This document shows positions 31,934 to 44,359 of a stretch of 64,000 nucleotides of DNA, one piece after another (position 1 is the first letter of the stretch; every line of letters starts with the position of its first letter). Made by a program: the position numbers and the translations under genes. This DNA comes from Lysobacterales bacterium. Lineage in GTDB: Bacteria; Pseudomonadota; Gammaproteobacteria; Xanthomonadales; Xanthomonadaceae. Under the pieces are notes generated by a model. It searched no databases. It was not told where the DNA came from and saw only the letters and a list, made by a program, of their open reading frames with translations. The stretch lies in NCBI GenBank assembly GCA_017302035.1, contig JAFLEA010000001.1, forward strand, positions 1 to 64,000. Reading direction: 5' to 3'.

Positions 31934-32377
31934 TCAGGCGTCCGGCGTGGAAGAGGGGATCGGGGGAGGGATCGGGGAATCGGGCGGAATGGCCGTCGGC
32001 ATTGTGCCGTCGGCGACCGGGTGGGGCAATGCGCCGGCCCGGCGCAGCAGTTTCAGGTAGGCCTCGACCAGCTGCGCGTTGCCGGCGCCGCGGGCGGCCG
32101 CGCGCGCCACCACCACATAGTCGCCCCCCGCCAGTTGCGGGCCCAGGCGCCGGGTGGCATCGCGCAGGACGCGCTTGATCCGGTTGCGGCCGACCGCGCG
32201 CGGATCGACCTTGCGCGACACCGCCAGTCCCAGCCGCGGCGGTTGCGGGCCGGCTACCCAGTGCAGGGCGAACAGGGGGTCGGCGCAACGGCGGCCATGC
32301 TCGAACACGGCGGCGTATTCGGCGCGCAAGCGAACCCGCGCGCTGCGAGGGAATCGCGCGCGCGGGGCGGGAATCAT
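31934..32377 (-). CDS. rnpA: Ribonuclease P protein component
   Basis: A 147-residue protein subunit of RNase P, which assists removal of tRNA 5' leaders. The RNR motif is seen in [20 protein letters not shown], after the N-terminal [20 protein letters not shown]. The C-terminus carries a proline-rich tail ([17 protein letters not shown]) that is longer than in E. coli. Located 85 bp downstream of rpmH and probably expressed from the rpmH promoter. Confidence 0.94.
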   Translation of the reverse strand: MIPAPRARFPRSARVRLRAEYAAVFEHGRRCADPLFALHWVAGPQPPRLGLAVSRKVDPRAVGRNRIKRVLRDATRRLGPQLAGGDYVVVARAAARGAGNAQLVEAYLKLLRRAGALPHPVADGTMPTAIPPDSPIPPPIPSSTPDA

Positions 32378-32462
32378 CGGGGGTTTCCGATCGTCGTGGC
32401 CCGGCTATGTCCGGCGCCGGCTGCAGGTGCAGCCTTGGCGCGGGGCGCGGGCCAGCCGCCGA

Positions 32463-32603
32463 TCAGGCGCAGAGGCGCTTGCGGCCCTTGGCGCGGCGAC
32501 GCGCCAGGACCTTGCGGCCGTCGGCGGTCTTCATGCGGGCACGGAACCCGTGGTCGCGCTTGCGCTTGAGGTTGCTGGGCTGGTAGGTGCGCTTGGTGGC
32601 CAT
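32463..32603 (-). CDS. rpmH: 50S ribosomal protein L34
   Basis: A 46-residue, highly basic protein ([20 protein letters not shown], ending [12 protein letters not shown]). It is the complete bL34 in size and sequence. It is the first gene of the rpmH-rnpA-yidC unit, divergent from dnaA. Confidence 0.98.
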   Translation of the reverse strand: MATKRTYQPSNLKRKRDHGFRARMKTADGRKVLARRRAKGRKRLCA

Positions 32604-32641
32604 GGCGGCACTCGGCTGTGTTCGGATCGAAAGAACCGGAA

Positions 32642-32671
32642 ATTCTAGGGGGTCGGCCCGTGCCGGGTCAA
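32642..32671 (-). promoter_or_regulatory. Sigma-70 promoter of rpmH
   Basis: On the minus strand, -35 TTGACC (32671-32666), 18-bp spacer and -10 TAGAAT (32647-32642). The predicted leader before the rpmH ATG at 32603 is about 30 nt. Confidence 0.8.
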
Positions 32672-32722
32672 GCGGCCCGCGCCAGACGCGCCGGGCGGGC
32701 ACCGCAAGACCACGGACGGCCC

Positions 32723-32731
32723 TGTGGATAA
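32723..32731 (-). other. Consensus DnaA box upstream of dnaA
   Basis: TGTGGATAA, the exact reverse complement of the consensus TTATCCACA. It lies immediately before the predicted dnaA -35, so DnaA may autorepress its gene from here. Confidence 0.85.
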
Positions 32732-32734
32732 CCC

Positions 32735-32763
32735 TTGGGGAATGGCAGGCCCGATGGTAGGCT
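32735..32763 (+). promoter_or_regulatory. Candidate dnaA promoter
   Basis: -35-like TTGGGG (32735-32740), 17-bp spacer, -10-like TAGGCT (32758-32763). Each hexamer matches the consensus moderately; support comes from spacing and from the adjacent DnaA box. Confidence 0.45.
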
Positions 32764-32857
32764 GGCCCGTCCCGCTTTCCGATCCACCCCCGACCCGTCG
32801 CGGTCGCCCGGCGCCGTCATGGCGCGGGGCTTCCGCCCTGCGAGCATTGCCTTTCCG

Positions 32858-34192
32858 ATGGAAGCCTGGCCCCGCTGCCTGGAACGCCTGGAGGCCGAAT
32901 TCCCGGCCGAGGACGTCCACACCTGGCTCAAACCCCTGCAGGCCGAGGAGCGCGCCGACGGCGTGGTCCTGTACGCGCCCAACGCCTTCATCGTCGAGCA
33001 GGTCCGCGACCGCTACCTGCCGCGGATCCGTGAGCTGGCCCAGTATTTCGCCGGCCTGAACGTGGCCCTGGAGATCGGCTCGCGGCCGCGCGCGGCCGAT
33101 TCCGCGCCGCCGCCGTTGGCGACCGCCGCCGCGGCCGTGCCGCGGGCAGCCGCATCGGCCGAACCATTCAACGGCAACCTGGACCCGCACTACACCTTCG
33201 AGAACTTCGTCGAGGGCCGCAGCAACCAGCTCGGCCGCGCCGCGGCCTGGCAAGCGGCGCAGCGCCCCGGCGACCGCACCCACAACCCGTTGTTGCTGTA
33301 CGGCGGCACCGGCCTGGGCAAGACCCACCTGATGTTCGCCGCCGGCAACGAGATGCGCCGGCTCAATCCGGGCGCACGGGTGCTGTACCTGCGCTCGGAG
33401 CAGTTCTACAACACCTTCTTCCGCGCCCTGCAGGAGAAGACCGCGGACCAGTTCAAGCGCCAGTTCCAGCAGATCGACGCGCTGCTGATCGACGACATCC
33501 AGTTCTTCGCCGGCAAGGACCGCACCCAGGAAGAGTTCTTCCACACTTTCAATGCGCTGTTCGACAGCCGCCAGCAGATCATCATGACCTGCGACCGCTA
33601 CCCGCGCGAAGTCGACGGCCTGGAGCCGCGGCTGAAGTCGCGCCTGGCGTGGGGCCTGTCGGTGGCGATCGATCCGCCCGATTTCGAGACCCGCGCGGCG
33701 ATCGTGCTGGCCAAGGCCGACGAGCGCGGCGCGAGGATTCCCGACGAAGTCGCATTCCTGCTGGCCAAGAAGATGCGCAGCAACGTGCGCGATCTGGAAG
33801 GCGCGCTCAACACCCTGGCCGCGCGCGCCAACTTCACCGGCCGCGCGATCAGCGTCGAGTTCGCCCAGGAAACCCTGCGCGACCTGCTGCGCGCGCAGCA
33901 GCAGGCCATCGGCATCCCCAACATCCAGAAGACCGTGGCCGACTACTACGGCCTGCAGGTCAAGGATCTGCTGTCCAAGCGCCGCACCCGTTCGCTGGCG
34001 CGGCCACGGCAGGTGGCGATGGCCTTGACCAAGGAACTGACCGAGCACAGCTTGCCGGAGATCGGCGACGCGTTCGCCGGCCGCGACCACACCACGGTGC
34101 TGCACGCCTGCCGGCAGATCCGCACCCTGATGGAAACCGACGGCAAGCTGCGCGAGGACTGGGACAAATTGATCCGCAAGCTGAGCGAGTGA
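32858..34192 (+). CDS. dnaA: Chromosomal replication initiator DnaA
   Basis: A 444-residue initiator. Domain I begins [20 protein letters not shown], domain II is a short Pro/Ala linker (about 80-105), the AAA+ domain III has Walker [17 protein letters not shown], Walker [13 protein letters not shown], and sensor regions, and domain IV carries the DnaA signature [14 protein letters not shown] for DNA recognition. ATG 32858 is chosen over upstream in-frame ATGs (32735, 32819) because Xanthomonadales DnaA proteins start at this M[11 protein letters not shown] block. It binds the boxes at 32723 and in the dnaA-dnaN interval. Confidence 0.97.
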   Translation: MEAWPRCLERLEAEFPAEDVHTWLKPLQAEERADGVVLYAPNAFIVEQVRDRYLPRIRELAQYFAGLNVALEIGSRPRAADSAPPPLATAAAAVPRAAASAEPFNGNLDPHYTFENFVEGRSNQLGRAAAWQAAQRPGDRTHNPLLLYGGTGLGKTHLMFAAGNEMRRLNPGARVLYLRSEQFYNTFFRALQEKTADQFKRQFQQIDALLIDDIQFFAGKDRTQEEFFHTFNALFDSRQQIIMTCDRYPREVDGLEPRLKSRLAWGLSVAIDPPDFETRAAIVLAKADERGARIPDEVAFLLAKKMRSNVRDLEGALNTLAARANFTGRAISVEFAQETLRDLLRAQQQAIGIPNIQKTVADYYGLQVKDLLSKRRTRSLARPRQVAMALTKELTEHSLPEIGDAFAGRDHTTVLHACRQIRTLMETDGKLREDWDKLIRKLSE

Positions 34193-34474
34193 GCCGCGAA
34201 GCGAGCGGGTGCGGTAGATTCTCTACCTGCGAGGATCCACGAGGGGACAATGCGGGGAGGGGTTGGGGACAAGTCGTGGACAGAAGCGGGCGCCGGAAAC
34301 CATCCACAGCTTGTCCTAGCGCGGCAAGAACCCTTGTCCGCAGCCTTCACCCGCGGGAAATAATGTTGTAATTCAATAAGTTGAGTCTGTTTTCCACAGA
34401 TCCAGGGCGACTCCTAGCACCACCGCCTTTAGATTTATTCCACATTCCTTCAAAGCGTAGAGGCACGGACTCCC
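34193..34474. other. Candidate origin of replication (oriC)
   Basis: A 282-bp dnaA-dnaN interval that is more AT-rich than its surroundings. It holds several DnaA-box-like 9-mers: CCATCCACA (34300-34308, two mismatches), TTGTCCGCA (34334-34342, two), TTTTCCACA (34390-34398, one) and TATTCCACA (34436-34444, two). An AT-rich stretch at about 34357-34386 (AAATAATGTTGTAATTCAAT region) may be the unwinding element. The known oriC of Xanthomonas campestris lies in the same dnaA region, so the assignment rests on synteny plus these motifs. Confidence 0.7.
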
Positions 34475-35575
34475 ATGCGTTTCACTCTGCAACGCGAGGC
34501 TTTTCTCAAGCCCTTGGCCCAGGTCGTCAACGTGGTCGAACGGCGGCAGACCCTGCCGGTACTGGCCAATTTCCTGGTTCAGGTCCAGGGCAACCAGCTC
34601 TCGCTGACCGGCACCGATCTGGAAGTGGAGATGGTGGCCCGCGCCGCAGTCGACGAGGCGCAGGACGGCGAGACCACGATCCCGGCGCGCAAGCTGTTCG
34701 AGATCGTGCGCGCATTGCCGGACGGCAGCCGGGTCACGGTGAGCCAGACCGGCGACAAGGTGACGGTGCAGGCCGGGCGTAGCCGTTTCACCCTGGCTAC
34801 GCTGCCGGCCAACGATTTCCCCTCGGTGGACGAGGTCGAGGCCACCGAGCGGATCGGGGTGCCGGAGGCCGGGCTGAAGGAGCTGATCGAGCGCACCGCG
34901 TTCGCCATGGCCCAGCAGGATGTGCGCTACTACCTCAACGGCTTGCTGTTCGACCTGCGCGAGCAGACCCTCCGTTGCGTGGCCACCGACGGCCATCGCC
35001 TGGCCCTGTGCGAGGCACCGCTGGACCAGGCGGTCGGGGCCAAGCGCCAGATCATCGTCCCGCGCAAGGGCGTGACCGAACTGCAGCGCCTGCTGGAGGG
35101 CGGCGACCGTGCGCTGGAGCTGGAATTGGGCCGGAGCCACATCCGGGTCAAGCGCGACGACGTCACCTTCACTTCCAAGCTGATCGACGGCCGTTTTCCC
35201 GACTACGAGGCGGTGATCCCGATCGGCGCCGAGAAGGAGGTCAAGCTGGACCGCGAGGTCCTGCGCGCGGCCCTGCAGCGCGCGGCGATCCTGTCCAACG
35301 AGAAGTATCGCGGCGTGCGGGTGGAGGTTTCCCCGGGCCAGCTGAAGATCAGTTCGCACAACCCCGAGCAGGAAGAGGCGCAGGAGGAAATCGAGGCCGA
35401 TACCCGGGTCGACAACCTGGCCATCGGCTTCAACGTCAATTATCTGCTCGATGCACTGGGCGCCCTGCGCGACGAATACATCGTCCTGGCCCTGCGCGAT
35501 GCCAACTCCTCGGCCCTGGTACGCGAGGCCAGCAGCAGCAAATGCCGGCATGTGGTGATGCCGCTGCGGCTCTGA
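34475..35575 (+). CDS. dnaN: DNA polymerase III beta clamp
   Basis: A 366-residue sliding clamp giving processivity to DNA polymerase III. Three repeated clamp domains are visible from MRFTLQREAFLKPLAQVVNV, with the middle RSRFTLATLPANDFPSVDEV and the ending HVVMPLRL that is typical of the beta clamp (usually VVMPMRL). Length equals the E. coli clamp. It lies between oriC and recF in the classical order. Confidence 0.98.
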   Translation: MRFTLQREAFLKPLAQVVNVVERRQTLPVLANFLVQVQGNQLSLTGTDLEVEMVARAAVDEAQDGETTIPARKLFEIVRALPDGSRVTVSQTGDKVTVQAGRSRFTLATLPANDFPSVDEVEATERIGVPEAGLKELIERTAFAMAQQDVRYYLNGLLFDLREQTLRCVATDGHRLALCEAPLDQAVGAKRQIIVPRKGVTELQRLLEGGDRALELELGRSHIRVKRDDVTFTSKLIDGRFPDYEAVIPIGAEKEVKLDREVLRAALQRAAILSNEKYRGVRVEVSPGQLKISSHNPEQEEAQEEIEADTRVDNLAIGFNVNYLLDALGALRDEYIVLALRDANSSALVREASSSKCRHVVMPLRL

Positions 35576-35594
35576 CCGCCGGAGCGGGTGCTCG

Positions 35595-35610
35595 TGTTCC
35601 ACGTGGAACG
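35595..35610. other. parS-type site 1 (upstream of recF)
   Basis: TGTTCCACGTGGAACG contains the perfect 14-bp palindrome GTTCCACGTGGAAC, the core of the parS centromere recognised by chromosomal ParB (well documented in Pseudomonas as this GTTCC form). It lies in the dnaN-recF interval. Confidence 0.85.
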
Positions 35611-35673
35611 TCTGCGACGCCCGGCTCCGGCCGGGCGTCCTGTTTCCAGGGGATGTTTCCCGGGAGCCGACCG

Positions 35674-36765
35674 ATGCGGGTAACCCGGTTGTCCCTGTGC
35701 AACATGCGCCGCTTCGAGGCAGTCGAACTGGCGCCGGGGCCGGGATTGAACCTGCTTGTCGGCGCAAACGGGGTCGGCAAGACCACGGTCCTCGAAGCTC
35801 TGCACCTGATGGCCTATGGCCGCAGCTTCCGTGGCCGGGTGCGGGATGGCCTGATCCGGGAACACACGCCGGCGCTGGAGGTGTTCGTCGAGTGGGAGGA
35901 GGCCGCCACAGGCATTCCCTTGCAACGTCGAGCCGGCTTGCGCCATGCCGGCCAGGAATGGACGGGTCGTCTCGACGGGCGCGACGTGGCCCACCTGGGC
36001 CAATTGTGCGCGGCCTTGGCCGTGGTGACCTTCGAGCCGGGCAGCCATGCTCTGGTTGCCGGCGGGGCAGAGAACCGGCGTCGCTACCTCGATTGGGGCC
36101 TGTTCCACGTGGAACCGGAGTTCCTGCCTCTGTGGCGCCGGTACGCGCGTGCCCTGAAGCAACGCAATGCGCTGCTCAAGGCCGGGAGCACGGGCCGCCA
36201 GCTCGATGCCTGGGACCGTGAGCTGGCCGACGCCGGCGAGATGCTGACCGCCCATCGCGAACGCTACCTGGCCGACCTGGCGCCCCAGGCCGCCACGGCC
36301 GCTTCCCGGCTCAGTGCGGGTTTGCAATTGCAGGGGCTGGAATTCCACCCCGGCTGGCGGCGCCAGGAGCTTTCCCTGGCCGATGCGCTGCTGCTGGGGC
36401 GGGACCGGGACCGGATGGCTGGCCATACCGGGGTCGGCCCGCACCGGGCGGACTGGAGCGTGGGTCTGGCGGGCCTGCCGGGCAGGGAGGCGCTCTCCCG
36501 TGGCCAGACCAAGCTCACCGCGCTGGCCTTGCTGCTGGCGCAGGCGGCCGATTACGCCGGGCGACGCGGCCATTGGCCGATCATCGCCCTGGACGACCTG
36601 CCCTCGGAACTGGACCGCGACCATCAGCGCCGCACCCTGGACTTCCTCCTCGGCCAGCCGGATCTCCAGCTGTTCGTCACCGCCACCGAGATTCCAGCGG
36701 CCTTGCAAGAACAGGGGGCCGGTTATCGGTTGTTCCACGTGGAACACGGACGGATCGCTAGCTGA
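35674..36765 (+). CDS. recF: DNA replication and repair protein RecF
   Basis: A 363-residue SMC-like ATPase that loads RecA with RecO and RecR at gapped DNA. Walker A is LVGANGVGKTTVLEALHLM, the signature region is LSRGQTKLTALALLLAQA, and Walker B is IIALDDLPSELDRDH; the family's VTATEI follows. ATG 35674 begins MRVTRLSLCNMRRFE, the normal start. Two parS-type palindromes are embedded in the coding sequence, each encoding an LFHVE peptide (near residues 146 and 356), which shows that the DNA site is tolerated within the protein. Confidence 0.96.
   Translation: MRVTRLSLCNMRRFEAVELAPGPGLNLLVGANGVGKTTVLEALHLMAYGRSFRGRVRDGLIREHTPALEVFVEWEEAATGIPLQRRAGLRHAGQEWTGRLDGRDVAHLGQLCAALAVVTFEPGSHALVAGGAENRRRYLDWGLFHVEPEFLPLWRRYARALKQRNALLKAGSTGRQLDAWDRELADAGEMLTAHRERYLADLAPQAATAASRLSAGLQLQGLEFHPGWRRQELSLADALLLGRDRDRMAGHTGVGPHRADWSVGLAGLPGREALSRGQTKLTALALLLAQAADYAGRRGHWPIIALDDLPSELDRDHQRRTLDFLLGQPDLQLFVTATEIPAALQEQGAGYRLFHVEHGRIAS
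36101..36116. other. parS-type site 2 (inside recF)
   Basis: TGTTCCACGTGGAACC within recF, with the same perfect 14-bp core palindrome as site 1. Encodes LFHVEP. Confidence 0.85.
36731..36746. other. parS-type site 3 (3' end of recF)
   Basis: TGTTCCACGTGGAACA, a full 16-bp palindrome at the end of recF, encoding LFHVEH. It is the best match to the consensus of the three sites. Confidence 0.88.
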
Positions 36766-40462
<3,697 letters not shown>

Positions 40463-40542
40463 GCATCGGCGCTTGACGAAAAGTTAAGACGGCTGCGCGG
40501 ACACTGTCCCCGGCGCATCGGACGGGGGAGGACGGATCGCAC

Positions 40543-41361
40543 ATGCAAGGCAAGCCGACAGCATGGGTGCTGGCGTTGGGGGTGGCCCTGGTCCTGGCCG
40601 GGTGCGCGACCACGACGTCGCCGACCGGGCGCAGCCAGTACCTGATGTACTCGGACGGCCAGCTCGAGCAGATGGGCGCGCAGGCCTTCACCGAGATGAA
40701 GGCCAAGCAGAAGACCGTCTCCGGCGGCCAGCAGAACGCCTACGTGCAGTGCGTAGTGGATGCGCTCATCCAGCAACTGCCCGCGGAATGGCGCGACCGG
40801 CGCTGGGAGACGGCGGTGTTCGTCGACGACTCGCCCAACGCCTTCGCCTTGCCCGGCGGCAAGGTCGGGGTGAACACCGGCATGTTCAAGGTGGCCAAGA
40901 ACCAGGACCAGCTGGCGGCGGTGATCGGCCACGAGATCGGCCATGTCTACGCGCGCCACACCAACGAACGGGTCTCGCGCCAGGCGGCCACTTCCACCGG
41001 CCTGGCGGTGCTTGGTGCGGTGGCCGGCGCGCGCTATGGCCAGAGCGGCAGCGACCTGGTCACCCAAGGAGGCGGCGCGGCGGCGCAGCTGGGCCTGCTG
41101 CTGCCGTTCTCGCGCACCCAGGAAACCGAGTCCGACGAGATCGGCCAGCGGCTGATGGCCCAGGCCGGATTCGATCCGGCCCAGGCCGTGGGCCTGTGGC
41201 GCAACATGCTCGAAGCTTCCGGCGGGCGTTCGCCCGAATGGCTGTCCACCCATCCCGATCCGCAGAACCGGATCCGGGCGCTGGAAGCGAGGGCGCCTTC
41301 CCTGCAGCCGGTATTCCAGGAGGCGCGCAAGTCCGGCCGTTCGCCCCGGTGCGGCCCCTGA
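40543..41361 (+). CDS. loiP: M48-family metalloprotease lipoprotein (LoiP-like)
   Basis: A 272-residue zinc metalloprotease. The N-terminus MQGKPTAWVLALGVALVLAG CATTTS contains a lipobox (LAGC), so it is membrane-anchored in the periplasm. The catalytic HEIGHVYARH (HExxH) and the third zinc ligand glutamate in TESDEIGQRLMAQAGF are present, and THPDPQNRIRAL closes the domain. E. coli LoiP is an outer-membrane protease acting on misfolded proteins at low osmolarity. A TTGACG sequence at 40473 may be part of its promoter. Confidence 0.88.
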   Translation: MQGKPTAWVLALGVALVLAGCATTTSPTGRSQYLMYSDGQLEQMGAQAFTEMKAKQKTVSGGQQNAYVQCVVDALIQQLPAEWRDRRWETAVFVDDSPNAFALPGGKVGVNTGMFKVAKNQDQLAAVIGHEIGHVYARHTNERVSRQAATSTGLAVLGAVAGARYGQSGSDLVTQGGGAAAQLGLLLPFSRTQETESDEIGQRLMAQAGFDPAQAVGLWRNMLEASGGRSPEWLSTHPDPQNRIRALEARAPSLQPVFQEARKSGRSPRCGP

Positions 41362-41476
41362 GTCTCGCCGAAGAGGCGTTCGGGACGGCATTCCGTAAGC
41401 GTTCCCGTTCTGTTAGCGTTTCCGCTCTGGTTATCGCCACCGCCCCGAAGCGCGGTGGCCCGTACGAGGTGATCCA

Positions 41477-42661
41477 ATGAACTTCCGCAGCAAGCAAGCC
41501 CTCCTGTCGTTCTTCATCGCCGCCGCCCTCGGTGGCGTGGTGGTGGCCGACGCCTCGGCGCAGTCGCGCGGTGCAAAGCAGTCGTCCAGCAGCAAGAAGT
41601 CCGAGAAGGCCCAGGTCCTGTACCCGGACGCCACCCGCGAGCAGCCGACCGTCAAGGCTTCGGCCAAGGCCGGCAAGAAGCTGCAGAAGCTGATCGACGT
41701 CTACAACAAGGACGACTTCGCCCAGACCCTCACCCTGGCCCAGGAACTCCTCGGCCTGGAGGAAGCCAACGAATACGACAAGTCGCTGGCCGCGCAGCTC
41801 GCCGCGCAGGCCGCGTACAACCAGGAAGACACCGCCGCGGCCAAGGGTTACCTGCAGCAGGTGCTCCAGTTCGGCGGCCTGGACAACAATGGCCACTACC
41901 AGTCGATGCTGATGCTGGCCCAGCTGCAGCTGGCCGACGACGAGCTCGAGCCCGGCCTGGCCACCCTGGACCGTTACCTGGCCGAGACCAAGTCGGTCCG
42001 GCCCGAGGATCTGGTGATCAAGGGCCAGGCCCTGTACCAGCTGGAACGCTTCAAGGAAGCGATCGGTCCGCTCAAGCAAGCCATCGACTCCTCCCCGGAG
42101 CCGAAGGACAACTGGGTGCAGCTGCTGATGGCGGCCTATGCCGAAGCCGAGCAGAACACCGAGGCGGTCGCCCTCGCCGAGAAGCTGGCGGCCAAGAACC
42201 CGGGGGACAAGAAGGCCCAGACCAACCTGGCCACGGTCTATGCCCAGGCCGACCAGATGGACAAGGCCGCCGCGGTGATGGAAAAGCTGCGTGCCGCCGG
42301 CCAGCTGACCGACGAACGCGAATACCGCCAGCTGTACATCACCTACGCCAACATGGACGGCCACGAGAAGGACGTCATCTCGGTGATCACCGAGGGCCTG
42401 CAGAAGGGCGTGCTCAAGCCGGACTATCAGACGTACCTGGCCCTGGCCCAGTCCTATTACTATAGCGACCAGATGGCACAGGCGATCGACAACTGGCAGA
42501 AGGCCGCGCCGCTGTCCAAGGATGGCGAGACCTACCTCAACCTCGCCCGGGCGCTCTGGCAGGAGGATCGCGTTCCCGAGGCCAAGCAGGCCGCCCAGAA
42601 GGCCTTGGACAAGGGTGTGAAGAAGCCCGAGGATGCACGGAAAATCATCAACTTGAAGTAA
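41477..42661 (+). CDS. Periplasmic TPR-repeat protein upstream of tonB
   Basis: A 394-residue protein with a signal peptide (MNFRSKQALLSFFIAAALGG VVVADASAQ) and a Ser/Lys-rich linker, followed by about eight to nine TPR helix pairs (for example LDRYLAETKSVRPEDLVIKG, ALYQLERFKEAIGPLKQAID). It has no enzymatic motif. Because it lies directly before the tonB-exbBD genes, it may act as a scaffold for TonB-dependent transport or cell-envelope assembly; such a TPR gene occurs near this operon in related bacteria, but its function is unknown. Confidence 0.8.
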   Translation: MNFRSKQALLSFFIAAALGGVVVADASAQSRGAKQSSSSKKSEKAQVLYPDATREQPTVKASAKAGKKLQKLIDVYNKDDFAQTLTLAQELLGLEEANEYDKSLAAQLAAQAAYNQEDTAAAKGYLQQVLQFGGLDNNGHYQSMLMLAQLQLADDELEPGLATLDRYLAETKSVRPEDLVIKGQALYQLERFKEAIGPLKQAIDSSPEPKDNWVQLLMAAYAEAEQNTEAVALAEKLAAKNPGDKKAQTNLATVYAQADQMDKAAAVMEKLRAAGQLTDEREYRQLYITYANMDGHEKDVISVITEGLQKGVLKPDYQTYLALAQSYYYSDQMAQAIDNWQKAAPLSKDGETYLNLARALWQEDRVPEAKQAAQKALDKGVKKPEDARKIINLK

Positions 42662-42704
42662 TGTGGCCGAAAAGCGCCGCGAGCTAGGCAAAGGTTCGCG
42701 GGAT

Positions 42705-42713
42705 TGGTATAAG
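42705..42713 (+). promoter_or_regulatory. Candidate extended -10 promoter of the tonB operon
   Basis: TGGTATAAG (TGn plus TATAAG), 92 bp before the tonB ATG. The -35 is weak. No convincing Fur box was recognised in the interval. Confidence 0.45.
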
Positions 42714-42804
42714 CTTGACGGTTCGTGCGGTGCCACCACGAGAAACCGGGCCGGGCGGCGGCAACAGCTGTCGGTCCGACCCCCATACCCGAGTCGCTAG
42801 GCGC

Positions 42805-43476
42805 ATGGCAGAACAACTGATCGTAAACAGGCATTACGAAGAGTCCGAGGAAAGCGGGCTGAGCTGGCCGCGCATCATCGGCATTGCGTTCGTCATCGCG
42901 CTGCATCTGGCTGCGCTGATGTTGCTGCTGATCCCGGCCGTTGCGCCGAAGGCCGACGTGGAACAGGAGCGCAATATCCTGGTCACCCTGGTCGATGCCC
43001 CGCCGCCGCCCCCGCCGCCGCCGCCGCCGCCGCCGCCGCAGGACAAGCCGCCGCCGCCGATCAAGGAGCTGTCGCCGCCGAAGCCTTCGACGGTGCCGCC
43101 GCCGCCGGAAGCCCCGCCGATCGACGTGGCCGATCCGCGCCCGACCGACGTGTTCCAGCCGCCGGCCCCGCCGGCCCCGCCGGCCCCGGTCGCCGACATC
43201 GGCGCCAGCGTCGACATTTCGTCCAAGAACATGAATCCGCCGCGCTATCCGCCGGCAGCCGCCCGCTCCGGCATCGAAGGCGAGGTCATTCTCGTGATCG
43301 ATGTCGACGCCAACGGCAACGTGACCAACGTGTCGGTCGAGAGGTCCAGCCGCAACCGCGACCTGGATCGTGCCGCCATGGAAGCCGCGCGCAAGTGGCG
43401 TTTCAATCCGTCCATCGTGAACGGCCAGAAGGCGGCCGGTCGCGTTCGGGTCCCGGTGAACTTCACCCTGGGTTGA
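42805..43476 (+). CDS. tonB: Energy transducer TonB
   Basis: A 223-residue TonB. The N-terminal helix anchor (WPRIIGIAFVIALHLAALML) carries the conserved histidine in ALHLAAL that couples to ExbBD. A long proline-rich spacer follows, including a run of 13 prolines coded by CCG/CCC triplets at about 43000-43040, and the C-terminal domain has NPPRYPPAAARSGIEGEVIL and AAMEAARKWRFNPSIVNGQK. It transmits proton-motive energy to outer-membrane receptors. In Xanthomonas campestris the same tonB-exbB-exbD1-exbD2 order occurs, where the genes are needed for iron uptake. Confidence 0.96.
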   Translation: MAEQLIVNRHYEESEESGLSWPRIIGIAFVIALHLAALMLLLIPAVAPKADVEQERNILVTLVDAPPPPPPPPPPPPPQDKPPPPIKELSPPKPSTVPPPPEAPPIDVADPRPTDVFQPPAPPAPPAPVADIGASVDISSKNMNPPRYPPAAARSGIEGEVILVIDVDANGNVTNVSVERSSRNRDLDRAAMEAARKWRFNPSIVNGQKAAGRVRVPVNFTLG

Positions 43477-43556
43477 TGTCCGTTCGTTTCCCCAGCGGGA
43501 ACCGGGCCTAGCGTTTCCGCCTTCTTTCTCAACCAAACAAACAAAAGGTAAGCGAC

Positions 43557-44315
43557 ATGCTGCAGGAACTCTTCATCGCAACCGCTGCCGGGGGTGGCAA
43601 TGCCTCCGCCCTGACGCAGATGGGCTTCGACCACCTGCTGAGCGAGATGATCTCCAAGCCGGGCGAGTACGCCGTCTCCTGGATCGTGCTCCTCACCCTT
43701 GTTCTGATGTCGGCCGCGTCCTGGTACTGGACGATCTTCAACGCCATCAAGAACACCCGGCTGAAGTCCTACGCGGACCGCGTGGTCAATGCGTTCTGGG
43801 AGGCTCCGAACGCCCAGGAGGCCATCCGCGCCATGGAAGAGCAGCCGCGCAGCGAGCCGTTCTCCAAGATCGCCCTGGACGCGGCCCAGGCCGCCGCCCA
43901 CCACCAGCGCGCCGAAGGCGCGGGCGCAGGCCTGGGCGAAGCCCTGTCCCGCTCCGAGTTCGTCGACCGCGCCCTGCGCCAGGCCGTGACCCGCGAGAGC
44001 AGCAGGTTGCAGTCCGGCATGATCCTGCTGGCGACCGTCGGCGCAACCGCGCCGTTCGTGGGCCTGCTGGGCACCGTGTGGGGCATCTACGGCGCGCTGA
44101 TCAAGATCGGTGCGACCGGCTCGGCCTCGATCGACGCCGTCGCCGGCCCGGTGGGCGAGGCGCTGATCATGACCGCAATCGGCCTGTTCGTCGCGATCCC
44201 GGCGGTGTTCGCCTACAACTTCTTCAGCAAGATCAACAGCGCCACGATCGCCAAGTTCGATTCGTTCGCCCACGATCTGCACGACTTCTTCGCCACCGGC
44301 TCGCGCGTGCGCTGA
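43557..44315 (+). CDS. exbB: Biopolymer transport protein ExbB
   Basis: A 252-residue MotA/TolQ/ExbB-family proton-channel subunit. Three transmembrane segments are seen: SWIVLLTLVLMSAASWYW at the front, and SGMILLATVGATAPFVGLLG plus ALIMTAIGLFVAIPAVFAYN at the back, the last with the family's conserved GLFVAIPAVxAYN motif. It forms the pentameric ring with ExbD that powers TonB. Lies 80 bp after tonB. Confidence 0.95.
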   Translation: MLQELFIATAAGGGNASALTQMGFDHLLSEMISKPGEYAVSWIVLLTLVLMSAASWYWTIFNAIKNTRLKSYADRVVNAFWEAPNAQEAIRAMEEQPRSEPFSKIALDAAQAAAHHQRAEGAGAGLGEALSRSEFVDRALRQAVTRESSRLQSGMILLATVGATAPFVGLLGTVWGIYGALIKIGATGSASIDAVAGPVGEALIMTAIGLFVAIPAVFAYNFFSKINSATIAKFDSFAHDLHDFFATGSRVR

Positions 44316-44359
44316 GCCGGTTCCGAAGCGTCGACTAGAAGAAACTACGGAGAGCCCGC

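Noticed and set aside
42990-43045. CCG tract as a CRISPR-like or satellite repeat
   Set aside because: It is a coding proline run within tonB.
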